Source: Azovibrio restrictus (GTDB taxonomy: Bacteria; Pseudomonadota; Gammaproteobacteria; Burkholderiales; Rhodocyclaceae). From it: 5,250 nt of DNA. The stretch covers positions 1 to 5,250 of the forward strand of contig QKDJ01000011.1 in assembly GCA_003252145.1 (NCBI GenBank). The letters are read 5' to 3'. The position numbers and the translations under genes are program-made. Numbering within the stretch: the stretch's first letter is position 1; every line of letters starts with the position of its first letter. Below, one piece after another: positions 1-5,250 of the stretch. The notes beneath the pieces were generated by a model that was not told the origin of the DNA, searched no databases, and was given only the letters and a program-made list of their open reading frames with translations.

Positions 1-98
1 AGGTAGCGACCCGCCTGGCGCATGAGCCACAGAGGAGTGCGGTCGGTGGGTTCCTTGAGCAGGGCCCGGAGGAAGTTATCGTTCTTGGGTCGGGTCAC
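1..98 (-). CDS. hemE: Uroporphyrinogen decarboxylase HemE, N-terminal fragment (3' end outside the window)
   Basis: Cytosolic enzyme that removes four acetate carboxyl groups from uroporphyrinogen III to give coproporphyrinogen III in haem synthesis. Only 32 full codons are inside the window. Starting from GTG they read [20 protein letters not shown] (first residue formally Val codon), then [12 protein letters not shown] and a partial Leu codon. KNDxFLRALL and the WxMRQAGRY motif (24-32) are hallmarks of HemE; the two Arg of this motif (27 and 31) belong to the substrate-carboxylate binding site. The GTG is the only start available: an in-frame TAA lies 11 codons upstream, and GGAG sits 7 nt before it. 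The 78-nt gap to the DUF1330 gene and a possible promoter in it suggest at least partly independent expression. Read-through from the upstream unit remains possible, since no terminator is evident. Confidence 0.93.
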   Translation of the reverse strand, partial: MTRPKNDNFLRALLKEPTDRTPLWLMRQAGRY

Positions 99-105
99 GG
101 GAGCG

Positions 106-109
106 CTCC
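106..109 (-). promoter_or_regulatory. Shine-Dalgarno sequence that fixes the GTG start of hemE
   Basis: GGAG on the minus strand, 7 nt before GTG at 98. The frame is closed upstream by TAA, 11 codons before the GTG, with no ATG or TTG between, so this site and the GTG together define the hemE start. Confidence 0.65.
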
Positions 110-127
110 GGAAAAGATAAAGCCGAG

Positions 128-157
128 ATTATCCCCGAGTGAAGGGGAGGGCGTCGA
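128..157 (-). promoter_or_regulatory. Possible sigma70-like promoter for hemE
   Basis: On the minus strand, a -35-like TCGACG (157-152, 4 of 6 matches to TTGACA) is followed by an 18-nt spacer and a -10-like GATAAT (133-128, 5 of 6 matches to TATAAT). Transcription would begin near 120, leaving a leader of about 22 nt with a Shine-Dalgarno site before the hemE GTG. The -10 match is good, but the -35 is mediocre and chance is not excluded. Confidence 0.35.
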
Positions 158-176
158 GGGTGATGGGCAATGCCGG

Positions 177-464
177 CTAGGTTTCGTAAGCGAGCAGGTC
201 CACCTGGGCGGCCTGTTGCCGCAGGGGAATCAGCGCCTGGTATTCAGGGGATGCGAACCAGTTGTTCAGGGCCGTCATGCAGGGAAAACGGATCACAACG
301 ATATCGGTGTGGGGATTGTCCCCGGCCAGGACAGCCCGTTGTTGGCCCCGAAAAACCAGCTCTCCGCCCCAGGGAGTCAGGGTGCCGGGAACCTTGCTGC
401 GGTATTCGGCCCAGCTTGCCGGGTCCTGTACCGTGATGTGACCCACAATATAGGCATCAGTCAT
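177..464 (-). CDS. DUF1330-family small protein, function unknown
   Basis: Small soluble protein of 95 residues with no signal peptide or membrane segment. The pattern AYIVGHITVQDP at the start, WAEYRSKVP (18-26), PWGGELVFRG (31-40), VVIRFP (56-61) and SPEYQALIPLRQQAA (72-86) matches the DUF1330 family, which adopts a dimeric ferredoxin-like alpha+beta barrel fold. No biochemical role is established for the family, and I cannot assign one. The ATG lies a single nucleotide after the trkH stop (TGA-A-ATG), so it is almost certainly translated by coupling with trkH, with only a weak GGAAA-like ribosome site inside the last trkH codons. It is the last gene of the packed unit; a 78-nt gap follows before hemE. 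Whether it contributes to potassium transport or merely rides in the operon cannot be told from the sequence. Confidence 0.88.
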   Translation of the reverse strand: MTDAYIVGHITVQDPASWAEYRSKVPGTLTPWGGELVFRGQQRAVLAGDNPHTDIVVIRFPCMTALNNWFASPEYQALIPLRQQAAQVDLLAYET

Positions 465-465
465 T

Positions 466-1920
466 TCATTTTTTCCAGAAGGCCGGGGTCAGCACCACCA
501 GCAGGGTGAAAATTTCCAGGCGGCCCAGGAGCATGGCAAAGGTGCACACCCAGGTCTGGAAATCGTCCAGGATCGCGTAGGTGGTGGCCGGGCCTACGTC
601 GCTCAGACCCGGGCCCGTGTTGTTGACCATGGCCACTACGGCGGAAAAGGCGGTGATGATGTCCAGTCCGGTGAAGGCCAGCAGCAGGGTGAGGCTGACC
701 AGGCTGACCATGTAGATGAAGCCGAAGGAGAGCACGGCGAACAGCACATTCTGGGACATAGTTTCGCCGGACAGTTTGACCGGATACACGGCGTTGGGGT
801 GCATGGCCCGCAGCAATTCCCGATAGACCTGCTTGTAGAGCAGGATGGCGCGGATCATCTTGATGCCGCCGCCGGTAGACCCGGCACAGGTGGCAAAGCT
901 GCAGAGGAAAAGCATCCACAGGGGGGCGAAAAAGGGCCAGAGGTTGAAGTCTGTGGAGGCGTAGCCGGTGGTGGTGGCGATGGACACCACATTGAAGGCG
1001 GCAAAGCGCAGGGCTTCGTGCATGTTGGGATAAACGTGGTTAGCCCACAAATAAATACCCAGGACCAGGGTGCTGCCGCCCAGCACCGAGAGGAACCAGA
1101 GGGCTTCCGGATCCCGGGCATAAACCGAGAAGTTACGCCCGGTAATGGCCACATAGTGGGTGGCAAAATTCATCCCGGCCAGAAGCATGAAGACGATGGC
1201 CACGCTTTCAATACGCTGGGAATCCCAATAGCCGAAGCTGGCGTCGTGGGTGGAAAAGCCTCCCAGGCCCAGGGTGGAGAAGGCGTGACAGACCGCATCA
1301 AACCAGTCCATGCCGGCCCAGCGATAACCCAGGATGCAGGCAATGGTGATCAGGGCGTAGAGGCTCCAGAGGCCCTTGGCGGTCTGGGCAATGCGCGGGG
1401 TCAGCTTGGAATCCTTCATGGGGCCCGGGGTTTCCGCCTTGAACATTTGCCGGCCCCCGATGCCCAGCAAGGGCAGCACGGCCACGGCCAGCACGATCAA
1501 ACCCATGCCGCCCAGCCAGATCAACAGGTGGCGCCAGAGATTGATGGAAGGCGGCAGATTGTCCAGGCCTGAAAGGGTGGTGGCCCCGGTAGTGGTCAGG
1601 CCCGACATGGCCTCGAAGTAGGCGTCAGTGAAGCTGATGTCCAGGTTGACCAGCAGCGGCAGGGCAGCGAAAGCAGGTAGCACGGACCAAACCAGGACCA
1701 CGATCAGGAAGCCGTCCCGGACATTCAGATCCCGTTTGTGATGCCGGTTGAAATACCAGAGACAGAGGCCCACCAGTACCGTGAGCAAGGCCGACTCGTC
1801 GAAAGCGGTCTGGGCGGCATCCTTGACGACGGCCGCGTAGCCCAGGGGGACCAGCATGGTCAGTCCGAACATGCAGATGACCATGCCCAGGGCGCGCAGG
1901 ACGGGGAGGAAGCGGAGCAT
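466..1920 (-). CDS. trkH: Trk potassium uptake transporter, membrane subunit TrkH
   Basis: Inner-membrane potassium channel/transporter subunit of 484 residues, the usual TrkH length. It is highly hydrophobic, with the expected fourfold helix-pore-helix repeat. Selectivity-filter regions are visible in order: TTTGATT (109-115), STLGLGGFS (215-223), SIATTTGY (313-320) and NNTGPG (433-438). The intramembrane gate segment CAGSTGGGIKMIR (345-357), which TrkA controls, is fully conserved. The N-terminus begins FLPVLRALGMV, as in other proteobacterial TrkH proteins, supporting the ATG at 1920. The start is 8 nt after the trkA stop; only a weak AAAGA-like ribosome site precedes it, so translation is probably coupled to trkA. 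In the second filter a Leu (219) stands where some homologues have Thr, but E. coli TrkH is also non-Thr here, so this is not a defect. TrkG/KtrB-type alternatives are unlikely, given the adjacent trkA and the length. Confidence 0.96.
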   Translation of the reverse strand: MLRFLPVLRALGMVICMFGLTMLVPLGYAAVVKDAAQTAFDESALLTVLVGLCLWYFNRHHKRDLNVRDGFLIVVLVWSVLPAFAALPLLVNLDISFTDAYFEAMSGLTTTGATTLSGLDNLPPSINLWRHLLIWLGGMGLIVLAVAVLPLLGIGGRQMFKAETPGPMKDSKLTPRIAQTAKGLWSLYALITIACILGYRWAGMDWFDAVCHAFSTLGLGGFSTHDASFGYWDSQRIESVAIVFMLLAGMNFATHYVAITGRNFSVYARDPEALWFLSVLGGSTLVLGIYLWANHVYPNMHEALRFAAFNVVSIATTTGYASTDFNLWPFFAPLWMLFLCSFATCAGSTGGGIKMIRAILLYKQVYRELLRAMHPNAVYPVKLSGETMSQNVLFAVLSFGFIYMVSLVSLTLLLAFTGLDIITAFSAVVAMVNNTGPGLSDVGPATTYAILDDFQTWVCTFAMLLGRLEIFTLLVVLTPAFWKK

Positions 1921-1928
1921 GAGGGTCT

Positions 1929-3362
1929 TTAGAAGAAGTGAAAGCCGACCTGGAACAACTGTTCCACCTTGCGTACCAGCTTTTTCTGGACGCAGAACAC
2001 GATCACATGGTCGCCGGCCTGGATCACGGAATCCCCATGGGCGATTTCCACCCGGCCCGAGCGGCGGTCCACCGTGCCATCGTCGCGCACGTGCAGGGAT
2101 TCAATGTGATCAAAGTCCCGCACCAGGGCGGCAATGGTGACCCCCTTGGGCCAGGGAATGTCGGCAATGCGCTTGCCTACCACCTGGGAACTGTTGGTGT
2201 CCCCGTGGGCCACCAGTTCCAGGGCTTCTGCTGCACCCCGGCGCAGGGAATGCACGGCCGCCACGTCGCCCCGGCGCACATGGGCCAGTAGCTTGCCGAT
2301 GGAGATATGGGCGGGGGAGATGCCAATGTCGATAGGGCCGCCCTGGACCATGTCCGCATAGGCGCGCCGGTTGATCAGAGCCACCACCCGTTTGCACCCC
2401 ATGCGCTTGGCCAGGGATGCGGCCATGATGTTGTCTTCGTCATCGTTGGTGAGGGCCAGGAACAGGTCCATTTCGGCGATGTTTTCCTGCTCCAGCAACT
2501 GTTCGTCGGTGGTGTCGCCGGAGAGCACCAGGGCATCCTTGAGCTTGCCGGCGATGTAGTCGGCCCGGGGCCGGTTGTGCTCGACGATCTTGACCTCGTA
2601 GCGATTCTCCAGGGTGGCGGCCACACGCAGGCCGATGTTGCCGCCCCCGGCGATCATGACTCGCCGTACCGGGGTCATCATGCGCCGCAGTTCCCGCAGG
2701 ACTGGCCGGATATGCTCGGCGGCCGCCAGCACGAAGACTTCATCACCCGGCTGGATATGGGTTTCCCCGGAGGGAATGATGGGTTGATCCCGCCGATAAA
2801 TGGCGGCGATGCGGGCATCCATGCCCAGGGGCAGGTGCTCACGCATTTCCTTGATGGGCTTGCGGACCAGCAGGCCCCCTTCAATGGCGCGCACGGCCAC
2901 CAGGGAAACCCGGCCACCCGCAAAGTCCAGGACCTGCAGGGCTTCCGGGAACTCGATAAGGCGGGCCACGTATTCAGTGATGATCTGTTCCGGGCAGATG
3001 GCGAAATCCACCGCGAAATTGTCCGGCGACAGAAGGCGCTCATCTTCCAGGAAGTCCCGGGAACGCAGGCGGGCGATCCGGGTAGGGACGTTGTACAGGC
3101 TTTGGGCGATCTTGCAGGCCACCAGATTGGTCTGGTCGCTCTGGGTCACGGCGATCAGCAGGTCCGCGTCTTCCGCGCCAGCGCTCTTGAGTACCGAAGG
3201 ATAGGCCGCGTTGCCAGTAACGGCGCGTAGGTCCAGACGATCCTGAAGCGCCGAGAGGCGCTCCGAATCGCTGTCCACCATGGTGATGTCGTTTTCCTCG
3301 GAAACCAGGCTTTCCGCCACGCTGGCCCCCACCTGACCGGCGCCGAGAATGATGATCTTCAT
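1929..3362 (-). CDS. trkA: Trk potassium uptake system NAD-binding subunit TrkA
   Basis: Cytosolic peripheral subunit that gates the TrkH potassium channel in response to nucleotide binding (NAD(H), ATP/ADP in studied members). The 477 residues show the classic duplicated layout. The first RCK/Rossmann domain has GAGQVG (7-12) and the ribose-binding acid D30; the first TrkA_C domain is at about 140-225. The second Rossmann domain has GGGNIG (239-244) with acid E261, and the second TrkA_C domain is at about 368-458. The C-terminus VEQLFQ near 466-471 is typical of the family. Length slightly exceeds the E. coli protein (458), mostly through an extra acidic/basic stretch at about 417-450 before GDHVIVF. 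The ATG follows the ntrX stop by 15 nt and has AAGGA 9 nt upstream. It sits directly before trkH, so both subunits of the transporter are made from one message, unlike E. coli where trkA and trkH are unlinked. Confidence 0.96.
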   Translation of the reverse strand: MKIIILGAGQVGASVAESLVSEENDITMVDSDSERLSALQDRLDLRAVTGNAAYPSVLKSAGAEDADLLIAVTQSDQTNLVACKIAQSLYNVPTRIARLRSRDFLEDERLLSPDNFAVDFAICPEQIITEYVARLIEFPEALQVLDFAGGRVSLVAVRAIEGGLLVRKPIKEMREHLPLGMDARIAAIYRRDQPIIPSGETHIQPGDEVFVLAAAEHIRPVLRELRRMMTPVRRVMIAGGGNIGLRVAATLENRYEVKIVEHNRPRADYIAGKLKDALVLSGDTTDEQLLEQENIAEMDLFLALTNDDEDNIMAASLAKRMGCKRVVALINRRAYADMVQGGPIDIGISPAHISIGKLLAHVRRGDVAAVHSLRRGAAEALELVAHGDTNSSQVVGKRIADIPWPKGVTIAALVRDFDHIESLHVRDDGTVDRRSGRVEIAHGDSVIQAGDHVIVFCVQKKLVRKVEQLFQVGFHFF

Positions 3363-3371
3363 GATCCGCTG

Positions 3372-3376
3372 TCCTT
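3372..3376 (-). promoter_or_regulatory. Shine-Dalgarno sequence of trkA
   Basis: AAGGA on the minus strand, in the 15-nt gap right after the ntrX stop codon and 9 nt before the trkA ATG. It supports the start at 3362. Confidence 0.6.
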
Positions 3377-3377
3377 G

Positions 3378-4655
3378 TTAGTCCTCGTTGCGGCGCCCCA
3401 CGGCGACACCCAGCTGTTTCAACTTGCGGTAGAGATGGGTGCGCTCCAGGCCGGAACGTTCGGCCACCCGGGTCATGTTGCCCCCTTCCATGCGCAGCAG
3501 GTGCTCGAAGTAGTGCTTTTCAAAGGCGTCACGAGCTTCCCGCAGGGGCTGGCTGAACAATTCGGACAGGCCTTCAGGGGTGGCCAGTTCGTCGTCGGGA
3601 GGCACCGGGGGCAACAGGTGTTGCACATCTGCTTCTCCGATTTCCTCGTCCAGGGCGGACAGGGCCAGATTGCGGATCATGGCCTGGAGCTCGTTCCAAC
3701 CGGAACTGGCCTGGTTGTCGCCCGCCCATTTATGGACCCGCAGCAGATTCAGTGCGGCGCTGGAAAAGCGACGCAGAGGCACTTCCTGGCGTTCCACCAT
3801 CTGGTTGAGGAACAGGCTGATGACTTCGGGCAGTTCGTCCGCATGCTGGGCCAGGTTGGGCAGGGAGAGGAAGACCTCGTTGAGCCGGTTCAGGGTCTGG
3901 ATGTCCCAGCCCCGGCTGAGCAGGGTCGTCTGGGGCTGGGAGCTGGCCACCACCAGCAAGATGTTGTGGCGGGAAGCCCGTTCCAGGGCAAAGGCCAGGT
4001 TCATCTGCTGCAACTTGCCCAGGCTGGCTAGGTCGGCCACGTAGATCAAGCCGCCCGCGGTTTTCTCCAGCAACTCCTGGGTCATGGGGCTGCTGCACTC
4101 GAACAGGTCCATCCAGGGGGATTGGGGGCGCTGCAGGGTGCGGGCGCAGATTTCCACGATGCTGCCGGTACCGCCCCGGATGAACAGGGCGCTGGTCTTG
4201 GCCGCGGCCTGCTCCAGGCGCTTCTTCATGTCCCGGAACAGGGGAGTGTGGGCCAGGGATTCCAGCGTCAGGGGCGGGCGCTTGCCGATGTTGTCGTGCT
4301 TCAAGGCCTTTTTGACAGTGGCCAGGAGCTTTTGCAGGGCAATGGGCTTTTCCAGAAAATCCACGGCGCCAATACGGGTGGCTTCCACTGCCGTATCAAT
4401 GGTGCCGTGACCGGACATCATCACCACGGGCATGGTGAGCAGCCCTTGGGCCGACCATTCCTTGAGTAGGGAAATGCCGTCCGTATCGGGCATCCAGATG
4501 TCCAGGAGCACCAGATCGGGGGTGTGGTCGGCGCGGAACTGCCGGGCGGCCGTGGCGTTTTCCGCCAAGCGCACGGTGTAGCCCTCATCGGCCAAAATCT
4601 CCGAGAGCAGTTCCCGAATGCCGATCTCGTCGTCAACGACCAGTATTTCTGCCAT
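3378..4655 (-). CDS. ntrX: NtrX-type response regulator with degenerate AAA+ domain
   Basis: DNA-binding response regulator of 425 residues, partner of the kinase encoded upstream. The receiver domain (about 1-120) is complete: acidic pair D8/D9, phospho-acceptor D52, switch S81 and K103. Residues about 130-348 are a remnant of the sigma54-type AAA+ domain. The P-loop region reads IRGGTGSIVE (159-168) with no Lys. The Walker B region reads GGLIYVADL (201-209), Ala-Asp in place of Asp-Glu. No GAFTGA loop is present, but relics such as LNRLNEVFLSLP (255-266) survive. A Fis-type helix-turn-helix spans about 372-416 (GNMTRVAERSGLERTHLYRK) and looks functional. Length is about 30 residues below what I recall for complete NtrX proteins. 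The ATG start has a strong Shine-Dalgarno AGGAAGGA 4 nt upstream, inside ntrY. Expected role: phosphorylation-controlled repressor or activator not relying on sigma54 ATPase activity (inference). Known NtrYX systems affect nitrogen metabolism, respiration and redox control. Confidence 0.9.
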   Translation of the reverse strand: MAEILVVDDEIGIRELLSEILADEGYTVRLAENATAARQFRADHTPDLVLLDIWMPDTDGISLLKEWSAQGLLTMPVVMMSGHGTIDTAVEATRIGAVDFLEKPIALQKLLATVKKALKHDNIGKRPPLTLESLAHTPLFRDMKKRLEQAAAKTSALFIRGGTGSIVEICARTLQRPQSPWMDLFECSSPMTQELLEKTAGGLIYVADLASLGKLQQMNLAFALERASRHNILLVVASSQPQTTLLSRGWDIQTLNRLNEVFLSLPNLAQHADELPEVISLFLNQMVERQEVPLRRFSSAALNLLRVHKWAGDNQASSGWNELQAMIRNLALSALDEEIGEADVQHLLPPVPPDDELATPEGLSELFSQPLREARDAFEKHYFEHLLRMEGGNMTRVAERSGLERTHLYRKLKQLGVAVGRRNED

Positions 4656-5250
4656 GTTGTCCTTCCTGGGCCAGGGGCAGGCGGATATTGATGCGTGCGC
4701 CGCCTTCTGACCGGTTGCTGATATCGATGCTGCCCTGGTGCTCGTCTACGATTTTCTTGACGATGGGCAGGCCGAGGCCGGTGCCTCGGGGCTTGGTAGT
4801 GATGTAGGGTTCGAAGACCCGGGGCAGGATTTCGGCGGGGAAACCCTTGCCATTGTCGGTGATCTGCAGCAGAACCATGTTCCCTTCCAGGAAGGTGCTG
4901 ATGCGCAGGTCCGGGTTGGGGAATTCCTCCAGGGCATCCTGACCGTTACGCAGCAGGTTGTGGATCACCTGGCGCATCTGGTTGGCATCACCCAGGACCG
5001 GGGGCAGGCCAGCTTCCAGTTCCGGGGTGACCCGCACGGTCGTATTTTCATAGAGCCCCAGCACCTCCCGGATCAAACCATTCAGATCCAGGGGAGCCAG
5101 TTCCGGGGCAGGATGGCGGGAATAATCCCGGAAATCATCCACCATGCGCTTCATGGCCTGGACCTGATTGATGATGGTCTGGGTGGAGCGCTCCAGCATT
5201 TCCTTTTCCTTCCCCTGCAGATGTTCCTCCAGCTTCATCTGCAGCCGCTC
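4633..5250 (-). CDS. ntrY: NtrY-type sensor histidine kinase, C-terminal part (5' end outside the window)
   Basis: Membrane sensor kinase that would autophosphorylate on His and pass the phosphate to the adjacent NtrX. Only the last 205 residues are present, and the reading frame is open to the window edge. The fragment opens with ERLQMKLEEH, which in NtrY proteins follows directly after the H-box, so the phospho-acceptor His and the sensor, HAMP and membrane parts lie just outside. Residues 1-45 are the rest of the dimerisation helices, ending in MVDDFRDYSR. The ATP-binding domain follows: N-box NLLRNGQDAL (98-107; Gly where Ala is usual), G1 box DNGKG (132-136), F-box FEPY (146-149) and G2 box GTGLG (156-160). 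All catalytic ATP-binding motifs look intact. The stop codon lies inside ntrX, giving a 23-nt overlap and suggesting translational coupling. The NtrY name rests on the ERLQ region and on NtrX next door; another NtrB/NtrY-like kinase is less likely. Confidence 0.9.
   Translation of the reverse strand, partial: ERLQMKLEEHLQGKEKEMLERSTQTIINQVQAMKRMVDDFRDYSRHPAPELAPLDLNGLIREVLGLYENTTVRVTPELEAGLPPVLGDANQMRQVIHNLLRNGQDALEEFPNPDLRISTFLEGNMVLLQITDNGKGFPAEILPRVFEPYITTKPRGTGLGLPIVKKIVDEHQGSIDISNRSEGGARINIRLPLAQEGQHGRNTGR
4660..4667 (-). promoter_or_regulatory. Shine-Dalgarno sequence of ntrX, inside the ntrY reading frame
   Basis: AGGAAGGA on the minus strand, 4 nt before the ntrX ATG and still within ntrY codons. 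It supports the 4655 start and means that ribosomes finishing ntrY pass over the ntrX initiation site. Confidence 0.75.

Noticed and set aside
128..137. TTATCCCC resembling a DnaA box
   Set aside because: It differs from TTATNCACA at key positions, is a single copy, and the surrounding genes give no sign of a replication origin.
132..148. Perfect 5-bp inverted repeat TCCCC/GGGGA with a 7-nt loop, considered as a terminator after the DUF1330 gene
   Set aside because: The stem is short and no T-run follows on the minus strand. It overlaps the candidate hemE promoter and is easily a chance repeat in GC-rich DNA.
799..1572. Plus-strand open frame of 257 codons opposite trkH
   Set aside because: It mirrors a well-supported membrane protein gene, has low-complexity Gly/His/Gln composition and no family resemblance.
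2307..3230. Long plus-strand open frame of 307 codons opposite trkA
   Set aside because: It is antisense to a clear trkA. Its translation is rich in Gly, His, Gln and Asp with no recognisable domain, as expected for shadow frames in GC-rich genes.
3375..4031. Plus-strand open frame of 218 codons opposite ntrX
   Set aside because: It is a shadow of the ntrX coding frame with Gln/Gly-rich composition and no domain.
3378..4655. ntrX considered as a pseudogene because of AAA+ motif loss
   Set aside because: The frame is uninterrupted, all receiver residues and the Fis-type helix-turn-helix are intact, and a strong ribosome site is present. Domain decay with retained function fits better.

Overview
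This 5,250-base window is GC-rich and densely coded. Every gene I can support lies on the minus strand, so transcription runs from high to low coordinates. Gene content, gene order and protein style suggest a betaproteobacterium, most likely of the Rhodocyclales (Azospira/Dechloromonas/Azoarcus type). That placement is an inference from remembered protein and synteny patterns; no search was run.

Layout in the direction of transcription: (1) 5250-4633, the C-terminal half of an NtrY-type sensor histidine kinase, entering the window just after its H-box. (2) 4655-3378, an NtrX-type response regulator overlapping ntrY by 23 nt. (3) 3362-1929, TrkA, the NAD-binding regulatory subunit of the Trk potassium transporter. 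(4) 1920-466, TrkH, the potassium-conducting membrane subunit. (5) 464-177, a small DUF1330-family protein. (6) After a 78-nt gap, 98-1, the first 32 codons of hemE (uroporphyrinogen decarboxylase), with a GTG start, a Shine-Dalgarno sequence and a possible sigma70-like promoter in the gap.

The first five genes are packed with a 23-nt overlap and gaps of 15, 8 and 1 nt. They look like one transcription unit joining a two-component system to a complete TrkA/TrkH potassium uptake pair. TrkA and TrkH would work together at the inner membrane: TrkH is the pore and TrkA the cytosolic nucleotide-sensing gate. NtrY and NtrX would form the phosphorelay; whether they control trkAH is not shown by the sequence. 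HemE is a separate housekeeping function in tetrapyrrole synthesis.

The most notable observation is in NtrX. Its receiver domain and Fis-type DNA-binding helix-turn-helix look intact, but the central sigma54-type AAA+ domain is decayed. The Walker A lysine is gone, the Walker B acidic pair is changed to Ala-Asp, and the stretch between them is too short to hold the GAFTGA loop. The protein therefore probably cannot act as an ATP-driven sigma54 activator. I found no mobile element, CRISPR array, tRNA, rRNA or convincing terminator, and no clear sign of a wholly new system.
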